Shown here: in pieces, positions 44,312 through 52,584 of the stretch
How the letters are laid out: the number at the start of each line of letters is the position of its first letter
How positions within the stretch are numbered: the stretch's first letter is position 1
NCBI GenBank assembly: GCA_910585725.1
Contig: CAJUFA010000015.1
Location: 19,928 to 83,927 of the forward strand
DNA length: 64,000 nucleotides
Reading direction: 5' to 3'
Origin: an uncultured Dorea sp.
Lineage (GTDB): Bacteria; Bacillota; Clostridia; Lachnospirales; Lachnospiraceae
Made by a program: the position numbers and the translations under genes
The notes under the pieces: model-generated
What the model was told of the DNA's origin: nothing
Seen by the model: the letters and a program-made list of their open reading frames with translations, nothing else
Databases searched by the model: none

Positions 44312-45532
44312 ATGAAGAAAAAGGCAGTGGTAGTTTTATTAGCAAGCGTAATAATTGGTTCAATGGCGCTGGCGGGCTGTTCCGGAGGAGAGGAAGTCCG
44401 GTCTGATGCGTCTGCCAAAGAGGACAGGGCGAAGGCAGAGAGTGAAACAGGAACAGATACGGATCAGGAAGCCGCCGATAAAGTGGCGGAATTGATTGAC
44501 GTGATCTATGTGCAGGAGAGGACAGATATGACGGATAAACAGTGTAAAGAAGCAAAAGAAGGATGGGACGCATTGACAGATGCACAGAAAGAACTGGTGA
44601 AGGGAGAGAATGCCGATCCGGATTATTTTGAGAAGGATACCGGCGACGCATCCAGGGACGATCCGCGTAATCAGAATGAGATCGGGGAGAAAGAGATTCT
44701 GGTAGTCAGCTTCGGTACATCCTATAATGACAGCCGTGCGGAGGACATCAAAGGAATTGAAGACGCCATACAGGAGGCGAATCCGGATTGGTCCGTAAGA
44801 AGGGCGTTTACGTCGCAGATCATCATCAACCATATACAGGCGCGGGACGGAGAGGTTATCGATAATATGGAGCAGGCGTTGGAACGCGCGGCAGAGAATC
44901 AAGTAAAGGATCTGGTGATACAGCCGACTCATCTGATGCACGGCGCGGAGTATGATGAATTGAAGAGAGCGGCCGATGATTATCAGGATCGGTTTGAGAC
45001 GGTTAAGATCGCAGAACCGCTGCTTGGAGAGATTGGTACGGATGCTTTGGTGATTAATGCGGACAAAGAAGCGGTTGCGATAGCCGTCCTGAACGAAGCG
45101 TTGAAGGACGCGGGATACGACAGCCTGGACGCGGCAAAAGGAGACGGCGCCGCGTTTGTATTCCTGGGACATGGAACTTACCATACTGCAAAGGTATCTT
45201 ACAGTCAGATGCAGACACAGATGGGGCGGCTTGGGTATGAGAATGTGTTTATTGGAACGGTAGAGGGGGATCCGGAAGAGACATCCTGTGAATCTGTGAT
45301 GGAAGCCGTCTCACAGGGTGGATACAGGAAGGTAATCTTTCGTCCGCTGATGGTTGTGGCAGGCGACCATGCGAATAACGATATGGCAGGCGACGATGAA
45401 GATTCATGGATGAGCAGTTTTAAAGCTTCCGGTAAATTTGACAGTGTAGACGCGCAGATCGTAGGTCTTGGTTCCATCGAGGCCGTCAGGCAGCTCTATG
45501 TTAAGCATACGGCGGACGCCATAAATCAGTGA
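44312..45532 (+). CDS. cbiK: Lipoprotein CbiK-type sirohydrochlorin cobaltochelatase
   Basis: A 406-residue protein with lipobox LAGCS at about residues 20-24, so it is predicted to be anchored outside the membrane. Residues about 45-100 form a small helical domain (LIDVIYVQERTDMTDKQ, AKEGWDALTDAQKELV). Residues about 125-406 are CbiK: LVVSFGTSYNDSRAEDIKGI, the His segment IQPTHLMHGAEYDEL, FLGHGTYHTAKVSYSQM and VVAGDHANNDMAGDDEDSW. CbiK inserts Co2+ (or Fe2+) into sirohydrochlorin. An external location is odd for a biosynthetic chelatase and suggests metal capture, or chelation coupled to uptake. Confidence 0.88.
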   Translation: MKKKAVVVLLASVIIGSMALAGCSGGEEVRSDASAKEDRAKAESETGTDTDQEAADKVAELIDVIYVQERTDMTDKQCKEAKEGWDALTDAQKELVKGENADPDYFEKDTGDASRDDPRNQNEIGEKEILVVSFGTSYNDSRAEDIKGIEDAIQEANPDWSVRRAFTSQIIINHIQARDGEVIDNMEQALERAAENQVKDLVIQPTHLMHGAEYDELKRAADDYQDRFETVKIAEPLLGEIGTDALVINADKEAVAIAVLNEALKDAGYDSLDAAKGDGAAFVFLGHGTYHTAKVSYSQMQTQMGRLGYENVFIGTVEGDPEETSCESVMEAVSQGGYRKVIFRPLMVVAGDHANNDMAGDDEDSWMSSFKASGKFDSVDAQIVGLGSIEAVRQLYVKHTADAINQ

Positions 45533-45619
45533 TGCTGTGAATCAGCGGAGCTATGGGCCGTCGGGGAATTGCAGGAAGATGACTGGAACAGATTGTGCGG
45601 GGATTGAGAGGTAACCAGA

Positions 45620-46141
45620 ATGAGAATAATCAGAGAAACGTTTTATGTGCTGCTGTGTGTAATTGTATTGTCAGGCTGTACAGGAAAAGGCGTCGCAGAC
45701 AGCGATGGTACGAAGCAGGAAAAGGTACAGGACCGGGAGGCAGAGGAATCTGTGCGCGCGGAAACAGAAGAGCTTGCCGACGGAATCTATACGGCAGAGT
45801 TTCGTACGGACAGCAGTATGTTTCATGTCAATGAAGCCTGCGGCGGAAGGGGGACGCTGACTGTGGAGAGCGGGGAGATGACGATACATATTTCCCTGGC
45901 TTCTAAGAATATCGTCAATCTTTACCCGGGTTCCGCCGCGGATGCAAGGAACGAAGGAGCGAAAGTGCTTCATCCGACAGAAGATACGGTAACTTACAGC
46001 GACGGCTTTACCGAGGAGGTCTATGGTTTTGACGTGCCGGTTCCGGCATTGGAGGAGGAATTTGACCTGGCGCTGGTCGGGACGAAGGGCGCCTGGTATG
46101 ACCATAAGGTCAGCGTCTCGGATCCGGCGCCGGCGGAATAA
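45620..46141 (+). CDS. Secreted lipoprotein related to the NEAT-like proteins of the cluster
   Basis: A 173-residue lipoprotein with lipobox LSGC at about residues 16-19. It then has a DGIYTAEFRTDSSMFHVNEA strand pair, GRGTLTVESGEMTIHISLAS, GFDVPVPALEEEFDLALVG and WYDHKVSVS. The order of strands (DG.Y..., G.GTL.VE.G, FDVPVPALEEEF, late H.V) mirrors the other two surface proteins of the operon but with an insert and no HEIxY motif, so it is a more distant relative. Probably the last gene of the cobalamin train. Binding of a tetrapyrrole or metal is inferred. Confidence 0.65.
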   Translation: MRIIRETFYVLLCVIVLSGCTGKGVADSDGTKQEKVQDREAEESVRAETEELADGIYTAEFRTDSSMFHVNEACGGRGTLTVESGEMTIHISLASKNIVNLYPGSAADARNEGAKVLHPTEDTVTYSDGFTEEVYGFDVPVPALEEEFDLALVGTKGAWYDHKVSVSDPAPAE

Positions 46142-46156
46142 AAAAAGAAAAAGTTC

Positions 46157-46185
46157 TTGACACCACCGGTCTGCTGTGATAAAGT
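46157..46185 (+). promoter_or_regulatory. Promoter of trpB
   Basis: TTGACA (46157-46162), a 17-bp spacer and TAAAGT (46180-46185), just upstream of the T-box leader. Confidence 0.75.
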
Positions 46186-46189
46186 CTTA

Positions 46190-46503
46190 TTAAACTGATG
46201 AGGAAGAGTGAGTACTGTTAGATATCTGCTTTACAGAGAGTTGCAGGCGGTGGGAATGCGGCAGGCCAGTGCTATCAGGAATGGACTTCCGAGGGCGAAC
46301 TGAAGGGGCTGATAAGTCATAGAAGAGGGAATCAGCCGATAGTAGGTGAGACGGAGAGGGTACTCTGTTAACAAAGTACGCGTATGATGGTACGCATGAG
46401 TGGGTATAGATAAGATATACCAAGCCGGGTGGCACCGCAGGAGTTGATAATGATTACTCTTGTCCCAGCAATAGTTTATTGTGTGGGATAAGGGTTTTTT
46501 TGT
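46190..46503 (+). promoter_or_regulatory. Tryptophan T-box leader with terminator
   Basis: Stem I contains the GA-motif region near 46200 and the specifier segment GGAATGGACTTCCGAG with a TGG (Trp) codon at 46282-46284. The T-box core AAGCCGGGTGGCACCGCAG is at 46422-46440. A terminator follows, with CTTGTCCC near 46459 pairing with GGGATAAG at 46485-46492 and then a run of seven T. Uncharged tRNA-Trp would allow readthrough into trpB. Specifier and target gene agree. Confidence 0.92.
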
Positions 46504-46585
46504 TTGCGGTCATTCAGGACGCCTTGTCCCTCTAAGATGCAAAATGATTAAAGAGTGAGTTCAAGAGTGAAAGGAGAACAAGACA

Positions 46586-47971
46586 ATGAGTGAAAAGAAG
46601 ATCCCTTACAAAATCTATCTGGAAGAGAGCGAGATGCCGAAGCAATGGTATAATGTACGCGCGGATATGAAGAATAAACCTGCGCCGCTTCTGAATCCGG
46701 GAACTTTGAAACCGATGACGGCGGAAGAACTGTCCGGCGTATTCTGTGAAGAATTGGTAAAGCAAGAGCTTGATAATGACAACCGTTATATTGACATACC
46801 TCAGGAGATCATAGATTTCTACAAGATGTATCGTCCGGCGCCGTTGGTACGGGCATACTGTCTGGAGGAGAAACTTCAGACACCGGCGAAGATCTATTAT
46901 AAGTTCGAGGGAAATAATACCAGCGGAAGCCATAAGCTGAATTCTGCGATTGCCCAGGCATACTACGCGAAGAAGCAAGGATTAAAGGGAGTTACTACCG
47001 AGACCGGAGCAGGACAGTGGGGGACGGCTCTTTCCATGGCATGTTCTTATCTGGAGCTGGACTGTAAGGTATTCATGGTGAAATGCTCCTATGAGCAGAA
47101 GCCCTTCCGGCGCGAGGTGATGCGAACCTATGGAGCGAGTGTGACGCCGTCGCCGTCTATGGAGACGGAGGTTGGCAGGAAGATACTGGCAGAGCATCCG
47201 GGGACGACGGGAAGCCTTGGATGTGCGATCTCCGAAGCGGTGGAGGTTGCGGTAGGAAGCGAAGGTTACCGTTATGTGCTGGGAAGCGTACTGAACCAGG
47301 TATTACTTCATCAGTCGGTCATCGGCATGGAGACAAAGATCGCGTTGGATAAATACGGAATCACTCCGGATATTATCATCGGATGCGCCGGCGGCGGATC
47401 GAACCTCGGCGGGCTGATCTCTCCGTTCATGGGGGAGAAATTAAGAGGCGAGAAGGATTATCGGTTTATCGCCGTAGAGCCGGCGTCCTGTCCGAGCCTG
47501 ACCAGGGGCGTCTACGCATATGATTTCTGTGATACGGGTATGGTATGTCCGCTGTCGAAGATGTACACATTAGGAAGCGGTTTTATTCCTTCGGCAAACC
47601 ATGCGGGAGGTCTGAGATATCATGGTATGAGTTCCGTCCTGTCGCAGCTCTATGCCGACGGATATATGGAAGCTAGATCTGTAGAGCAGACGGCAGTGTT
47701 TGAGGCGGCTGAGAAGTTTGCGAGAGTGGAAGGTATCTTACCGGCGCCGGAGAGCAGCCATGCGATCAAAGCTGCGATTGACGAAGCCGTGAAGTGCAAA
47801 GAAACCGGGGAAGAGAAGACGATCGTATTCGGACTGACCGGTACAGGTTATTTTGATATGGTGGCCTATGAAAAGTTCCATAACGGAGAGATGAGAGATT
47901 ATATTCCGACGGATGAAGACCTGAAGATTGGATTTGACGGAATTCCGAGATTCCCGGGGAATATGGAATAG
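46586..47971 (+). CDS. trpB: Tryptophan synthase beta chain, TrpB2-like stand-alone form
   Basis: The 461-residue protein is longer than ordinary TrpB (about 400) and has the TrpB2 N-terminal extension (MPKQWYNVRADM). The PLP lysine is in YKFEGNNTSGSHKLNSA. The substrate/phosphate-binding motifs are ETGAGQWGTALSMACSYL, GCAGGGSNLGGLISPF and GLTGTGYFDMVAYEKF. No trpA or other trp genes are adjacent, so it may salvage indole with serine. Regulation by a Trp T-box fits. Confidence 0.94.
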   Translation: MSEKKIPYKIYLEESEMPKQWYNVRADMKNKPAPLLNPGTLKPMTAEELSGVFCEELVKQELDNDNRYIDIPQEIIDFYKMYRPAPLVRAYCLEEKLQTPAKIYYKFEGNNTSGSHKLNSAIAQAYYAKKQGLKGVTTETGAGQWGTALSMACSYLELDCKVFMVKCSYEQKPFRREVMRTYGASVTPSPSMETEVGRKILAEHPGTTGSLGCAISEAVEVAVGSEGYRYVLGSVLNQVLLHQSVIGMETKIALDKYGITPDIIIGCAGGGSNLGGLISPFMGEKLRGEKDYRFIAVEPASCPSLTRGVYAYDFCDTGMVCPLSKMYTLGSGFIPSANHAGGLRYHGMSSVLSQLYADGYMEARSVEQTAVFEAAEKFARVEGILPAPESSHAIKAAIDEAVKCKETGEEKTIVFGLTGTGYFDMVAYEKFHNGEMRDYIPTDEDLKIGFDGIPRFPGNME

Positions 47972-48062
47972 AAAGGGCGTCTTGGTCTTTGGAAGGAGTT
48001 TTCAGACAGTCCGGCGTGTACAGAGACGGGTGTGAAGGAGTTTATAAGAGGAGAAATGGACT

Positions 48063-48596
48063 ATGAAAGTTTTGGTTGTAGTAGATATGCAGAATGATTT
48101 TATCGACGGGACCCTTGGTACGAAGGAAGCGGCGGCGATCGTGCCGAAGGTTGCGGAGAAGATTCAGAACTTCGACGGAAAGGTACTGTATACCAGGGAT
48201 ACCCACGAAGAGAATTATCTGGAAACCCAGGAAGGGAAGAATCTGCCGGTAACGCACTGCGTTAGAGGAAGCAAAGGCTGGGAACTGAATCCCCGGATTG
48301 AAGCGCTGTGTGAAGAAAAGCCTATCGACAAGCCGACGTTTGGAAGTAAGGAGCTTGGACGAAAGCTTCAGAATATGGATGAAGAATATAGGCTGCGCGG
48401 CATGGGGGGACTGGAATCTATAACCTTTGTGGGACTTTGTACTGATATCTGCGTTATCTCGAATGCGATGATCGCTAAAGCGTTCCTTCCAGAGGTTCCG
48501 GTCATAGTGGACGCGGCGTGCTGTGCGGGAGTTACCCCGGAAAGCCACAGTAACGCGCTGGAAGCGATGAAGATGTGCCAGATTATTTGTGAATAA
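48063..48596 (+). CDS. Isochorismatase-family hydrolase, probably nicotinamidase
   Basis: A 177-residue cysteine hydrolase with the catalytic Asp in VLVVVDMQNDFIDGTLG, the Lys region IDKPTFGSKEL and the nucleophile in FVGLCTDICVISNAM. The length suits nicotinamidase/isochorismatase-like enzymes. Nicotinamide to nicotinate conversion is the most likely activity but cannot be distinguished with certainty. It is preceded by an AAGAGGAG ribosome site. Confidence 0.85.
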   Translation: MKVLVVVDMQNDFIDGTLGTKEAAAIVPKVAEKIQNFDGKVLYTRDTHEENYLETQEGKNLPVTHCVRGSKGWELNPRIEALCEEKPIDKPTFGSKELGRKLQNMDEEYRLRGMGGLESITFVGLCTDICVISNAMIAKAFLPEVPVIVDAACCAGVTPESHSNALEAMKMCQIICE

Positions 48597-48612
48597 GGAA
48601 TTATGAAATTGA

Positions 48613-48649
48613 GGGGCCGCCGGGAAACATCACATTTTCCGGCAACCCC
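48613..48649. terminator. Shared hairpin terminator between convergent genes
   Basis: GGGG-CC-GCCGG-G-AAA (48613-48627) pairs with TTT-T-CCGGC-AA-CCCC (48635-48649) between the plus-strand hydrolase and the minus-strand luxS. T-rich tails are short on both sides. Confidence 0.6.
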
Positions 48650-48719
48650 TTAATTAACGATATTTTATGCGATACCTAAGTCGAAGGATATCCGTTGTAA
48701 AGCAACGTTATATTCCGGT

Positions 48720-49199
48720 TTATACGGGATAATTCAGCTGCGCGTCCGTGATATCCGTCAATACTTCTTTCCGGTATTTCTCTGCAAGATACTTTGCCAT
48801 AGGAAGATTCATATCCAGATAGTTTCCGCAGTCCTTTGCGCAGGCGCCCGGAACTTCGCCTTCAAAATCAGCGATGAAGGTGAACATCTCCTTCATCAGC
48901 GGAACGATTTCTTCGGAGGTATATTTCCCGGCCAGAAGAAGATAGAAACCGGTGCGGCAGCCCATAGGTCCGAAGTAGATGGTCTTGTCGGCGTAAGTCT
49001 CATGGTTGCGCAGGAATGTGGCGCCCAGATGTTCGATGGTGTGTACTTCCGCAGTATTCATGACAGGCTCCTCGTTCGGATTTGTCATACGGATGTCAAA
49101 CGTAGTAATGGGACGGCCGTCTACCTGGTCGATACGAGAGACATAGAGACCCGGAACCAGACGCAGATGGTCTATGGTAAAACTCGTGATTTTTTCCAT
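48720..49199 (-). CDS. luxS: S-ribosylhomocysteine lyase
   Basis: A 159-residue LuxS with the metal-binding motif VHTIEHLGATFLRNH, GCRTGFYLLLAG and a later CGNYLDMNL segment carrying the third metal ligand. It cleaves S-ribosylhomocysteine to homocysteine and the autoinducer-2 precursor DPD. It is a lone minus-strand gene here, with AAAGGAGT as ribosome site and a TATAAT-like -10 at 49265-49260. Confidence 0.97.
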   Translation of the reverse strand: MEKITSFTIDHLRLVPGLYVSRIDQVDGRPITTFDIRMTNPNEEPVMNTAEVHTIEHLGATFLRNHETYADKTIYFGPMGCRTGFYLLLAGKYTSEEIVPLMKEMFTFIADFEGEVPGACAKDCGNYLDMNLPMAKYLAEKYRKEVLTDITDAQLNYPV

Positions 49200-49380
49200 G
49201 ATAATTAAGACTCCTTTTATGTATTTTTTACAGCCCGTTTATCTCAGGGCCGCGGATTTATTATAACACTTTTCTTAACTGTTATCTATAAAAAGGTTAT
49301 GGAAAATATGCGGATATGTGATATACTTACAGAGTATGTTAAGGAATGTGACTTCCGCATGATTTTAAAGGAGGCAGAAG

Positions 49381-50016
49381 ATGAGATTATATATGATACG
49401 GCATGGAGAGACCGCATGGAATAAGGAGCGCAGGATACAGGGGCAGGCAGATATCCCTCTGAATGAATTTGGCAGGATGTTGGCGGAGAAGACGGCGAAG
49501 GGGCTTTCGGATATCCGGTTTGATATCTGTTATACCAGTCCTCTGTTGCGGGCAAGGGAGACGGCGGCGCTGATTCTTGCCGGAAGACAGGTTCCTGTTA
49601 TAGAGGATGACCGGATCGCGGAGATGGCGTTCGGGGAATACGAGGGGCGATGCTGTTCCAGAGTCGGGTGGAACCTGCCCGAGGAATTCCGCCGCTTTTT
49701 TGACGCCCCCGACCGGTATAAGGCTCCGGACGGCGGCGAGAACTTTGCGGAAGTGAAGGGACGAACCGGAAAGTTCCTGGAAGAGCTTTACAAGAAGGAA
49801 GAATATCAGAAGAGTAATATATTGATCACGACACATGGAGCGGCTCTTGCGGGGCTTCTTAACAATATCAAGGGCAAATCTCTGGCAGAATACTGGGGAG
49901 AGGGCGTGCATAAGAACTGCGCGGTGACAGAGGTGGAAGTGACGGGCGGTAAACCCGTGATCATTTCGGAGAATGTAGTCTACTATGACGATGAAGTAGA
50001 GCCCTGGGAGGATTAA
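49381..50016 (+). CDS. Histidine phosphatase family protein
   Basis: A 211-residue phosphoglycerate-mutase-like phosphatase with YMIRHGETAWNKERRIQGQ, SPLLRARETAALIL, EMAFGEYEGRCCSRVGWNL and TTHGAALAGLLNNI. It follows an AAGGAGG ribosome site. It is related to the cobC-type protein at 32352 but lies outside the cobalamin cluster; the substrate is unknown. Confidence 0.88.
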   Translation: MRLYMIRHGETAWNKERRIQGQADIPLNEFGRMLAEKTAKGLSDIRFDICYTSPLLRARETAALILAGRQVPVIEDDRIAEMAFGEYEGRCCSRVGWNLPEEFRRFFDAPDRYKAPDGGENFAEVKGRTGKFLEELYKKEEYQKSNILITTHGAALAGLLNNIKGKSLAEYWGEGVHKNCAVTEVEVTGGKPVIISENVVYYDDEVEPWED

Positions 50017-50099
50017 GAAAGAGGAGCCGGATAAGGGCAGAGTATTGGGGAGAGACCATGGTATAAATGTTAAATGGAAAGATAACGGAGGAAAGAAAG

Positions 50100-51104
50100 A
50101 TGATCAATGGAAAGAAAGTATTATTCAGCGGTATGCAGGCGACGGGAAATCTTACCCTTGGAAATTATCTCGGAGCATTGAAGAACTGGGTGACATTAAG
50201 TGATGAGTATGAGTGTTTCTACAGTGTGGTAGACATGCATTCGATCACGGTAAGACAGGATCCTGCAACCCTAAGGAAGAGGGCGAGAGCGCTTCTTACA
50301 CTCTATATCGCCGCAGGGCTGGATCCTGAGAAGAATTGTATCTATTATCAGTCGCATGTGTCCGGTCATGCGGAGCTGTCGTGGATACTGAACTGTTTTA
50401 CATATATGGGAGAGTTGAACCGTATGACCCAGTTCAAGGACAAGTCTGCGAAGCATGCGGATAATATCAATGCCGGCCTGTTTACTTATCCTGTGCTGAT
50501 GGCGGCGGATATCCTTCTCTATCAGGCGGACGTAGTTCCGGTGGGGGTAGACCAGATGCAGCATTTGGAAATCACAAGAGATATTGCGGAGCGGTTTAAC
50601 AATATTTACGGAGACGTATTTACCATACCGGAAGCTTATATCGGGAAAGTGGGAGCCAAGATCATGAGTCTGCAGGATCCGTCAAAGAAGATGTCGAAGT
50701 CGGATGAGAATCCCAATGCCAGTATCTATCTGATGGATGATCCGGATACGATCATGCGGAAATGCAAACGTGCGGTGACAGATTCCGAGGCGCAAATCCT
50801 GTACCGCGACGAGCAGCCGGGGGTTAAGAACTTAATCGATATCTACAGTGCATGTACGGGAAAGAAGCCGGAGGAAGTAGCAGCGGAATTCGACGGAAAG
50901 GGTTACGGAGACTTCAAGACGGCGGTGGGAGAAGCAGTCGTGTCCGTATTAAAGCCGCTGCAGGACGAGGTGGCAAGGCTTGAGAAAGATAAAGCTTACA
51001 TCGACGGGATTATTAAAAATAATGCAGAAAAGGCGCAATATTTCTCCAACAAGACATTGCGCAAGGTGCAGAAGAAGATCGGATTCCCGGAAAGAATCCG
51101 GTAA
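50100..51104 (+). CDS. trpS: Tryptophan--tRNA ligase
   Basis: A 334-residue class-I synthetase starting at ATG 50100 with GGAGG 8 nt upstream; an in-frame ATG at 50067 is less well placed. The HIGH-like motif is FSGMQATGNLTLGNYLGALK and the KMSKS loop is PSKKMSKSDENPNASIYL. VVDMHSIT and VGVDQMQHLEITRDIAERFN are typical of TrpRS. No T-box precedes it, in contrast to trpB. Confidence 0.97.
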   Translation: MINGKKVLFSGMQATGNLTLGNYLGALKNWVTLSDEYECFYSVVDMHSITVRQDPATLRKRARALLTLYIAAGLDPEKNCIYYQSHVSGHAELSWILNCFTYMGELNRMTQFKDKSAKHADNINAGLFTYPVLMAADILLYQADVVPVGVDQMQHLEITRDIAERFNNIYGDVFTIPEAYIGKVGAKIMSLQDPSKKMSKSDENPNASIYLMDDPDTIMRKCKRAVTDSEAQILYRDEQPGVKNLIDIYSACTGKKPEEVAAEFDGKGYGDFKTAVGEAVVSVLKPLQDEVARLEKDKAYIDGIIKNNAEKAQYFSNKTLRKVQKKIGFPERIR

Positions 51105-51126
51105 TGCAGCGGGAGGAGGGAAGGAT

Positions 51127-51531
51127 ATGAATTTGTTCGAACACCGTATCTCTACAAGAGAGGCGCAGCAGATGGCGAAAGTGACGGATATGATCCGTCA
51201 GGACATTGCTAAGAGCGGAATCAGGGAAGGGATTGTGGTCGTGTATTCTCCGCATACGACGGCAGGATTCACGATCAATGAGAATGCGGATCCAGATGTG
51301 GTACATGATATGTTATACGGATTAGAAGAGGCATTTCCTACCAGGACAGGATATTATCAGCATATGGAAGGAAATTCCCATGCACATATCAAGACCAGCT
51401 TTATGGGGCCGTCCCAGACATTGATCCTGCATGAAGGAGAGTTGGCGCTTGGAATCTGGCAGGATGTGTATTTCTGCGAGTTCGACGGGCCGAGGAACCG
51501 GAAGTTCTACGTGAAAGTTATAGAAGGATAG
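51127..51531 (+). CDS. yjbQ: YjbQ family protein (UPF0047)
   Basis: A 134-residue protein from ATG 51127, preceded by GGAGGAGGGAAGG; a longer frame opening upstream within trpS is rejected. Motifs GIVVVYSPHTTAGFTINENA, PDVVHDM, HMEGNSHAHIKTSFMGPS and ALGIWQDVYFCEFDGPRNR are diagnostic. Members show weak thiamine-phosphate synthase activity in vitro; the true role is unclear. Confidence 0.93.
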   Translation: MNLFEHRISTREAQQMAKVTDMIRQDIAKSGIREGIVVVYSPHTTAGFTINENADPDVVHDMLYGLEEAFPTRTGYYQHMEGNSHAHIKTSFMGPSQTLILHEGELALGIWQDVYFCEFDGPRNRKFYVKVIEG

Positions 51532-51532
51532 A

Positions 51533-51629
51533 GCGCCCTTTGGCAGAATGTCCCGGAGCTGTCTTCCACAACCAGGAGAAATTCCTTGTGGAAAACAGTT
51601 TCGGGACATTCTGCCGGGGCGTTTTCTTT
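51533..51629. terminator. Long bidirectional hairpin terminator
   Basis: GGCAGAATGTCCCG (51542-51555) pairs with CGGGACATTCTGCC (51602-51615), extended by CGCCC/GGGGCG and an internal TTCCACA/TGTGGAA pairing. TTTTCTTTTT follows on the plus strand. It serves yjbQ and the convergent truA-like gene. Confidence 0.85.
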
Positions 51630-52409
51630 TTAGTAAGAGATCTCCTGTAGATACAGTCCTTTCGGATCGCAGGGCGCGCTGGGTGTCTGGATGCCTGCGA
51701 AGATATCTTTGATATCTTCTTTGGCGCGTGTTCCAAAGCCGATATCCAGAAGCGTACCGATGATAAGCCGCGCCATATTGTGTAAGAAATCATCGGCGTG
51801 GATCAGGATCTGCATTTCCTGCCCGGCGCTGTAGATCTCGATATCATAGATCTGCCGCGTGGTTGATTTGCTTTTTTTAGCGGAAGAGAAGTTCTGAAAA
51901 TCATGAGATCCTATCAGCAGAGCGGCTGCCTGCTGCATATAGCTCTTGTTAGGAGTTTTAAAACAGTGATAAGTATATTTGCGGTCGAATACACTGGGAA
52001 CGTCATCTATAGTCATGCGGTACACATAGGTCTTTGAAAGAGCATTCAGCTGTGCATGGAACCGGGCGAGAGCTTCTTTTACGTCAATGACCGCGATATC
52101 CATCGGCAGATAACGGTTTAAATAATGCTTTATATCTAATGTCTTCATATCTGACGCAGTCTTAAAATTAACAATCTGAGCATAGGCATGCACGCCGACT
52201 TCAGTCCGGCATCCGCAGTTTAGTTCAATCTGAGATTCCCCGGTCATCTTCTTTAAGACTTCCAGAATTTTACTGGAAATCGTATTCGCATTCGATTCAT
52301 CTTTTCCAAGACGGGCCCAGCCTTGATAACGGCTGCCGTCGTATTCAATCGTAAGTCTGATATTTCTTAAATGTTCTGTTTCTTCTGTCTTTTTATCTTT
52401 TTTAAACAT
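51630..52409 (-). CDS. truA: TruA-family pseudouridine synthase with Asp-to-Glu change at the catalytic site
   Basis: A 259-residue TruA homologue from ATG 52409 (GAGGT ribosome site). Family motifs are RLTIEYDGSRYQGWARLG, ARFHAQLNALSKTYVYRM, LLIGSHDFQNF and MARLIIGTLLDIGFG. The universally conserved RTDAGVHA appears as CRTEVGVHAYAQIVNF: residue 70, which should be the catalytic Asp, is Glu (codon at 52202-52200). In E. coli TruA, substitutions of this Asp abolish activity, so this copy may be inactive as a synthase, a tRNA-binding chaperone, or a divergent paralogue. No other truA is in the window. Confidence 0.85.
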   Translation of the reverse strand: MFKKDKKTEETEHLRNIRLTIEYDGSRYQGWARLGKDESNANTISSKILEVLKKMTGESQIELNCGCRTEVGVHAYAQIVNFKTASDMKTLDIKHYLNRYLPMDIAVIDVKEALARFHAQLNALSKTYVYRMTIDDVPSVFDRKYTYHCFKTPNKSYMQQAAALLIGSHDFQNFSSAKKSKSTTRQIYDIEIYSAGQEMQILIHADDFLHNMARLIIGTLLDIGFGTRAKEDIKDIFAGIQTPSAPCDPKGLYLQEISY

Positions 52410-52503
52410 ATTGGTGAACCTCAGCTTTCTAAATAATTTTCTGATGCAGGTATACAATGAAATTATCCTAAGTATATCAAATTTGACGAGACAAGAAAAG
52501 GGC

Positions 52504-52532
52504 TTGACAGAAAAAGAATAAGGGGATACGTT
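52504..52532 (+). promoter_or_regulatory. Promoter of the thioesterase gene
   Basis: TTGACA (52504-52509), a 17-bp spacer and TACGTT (52527-52532), 53 bp before the start codon. Confidence 0.6.
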
Positions 52533-52584
52533 AAATGAAATGAAGAGAGACATATGACTGATTATTTTTAGAAGGAGATAGAAT

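Noticed and set aside
44360..45184. A 274-codon minus-strand open frame opposite cbiK
   Set aside because: It is the complement shadow of a well-supported gene, with no ribosome site or domain.
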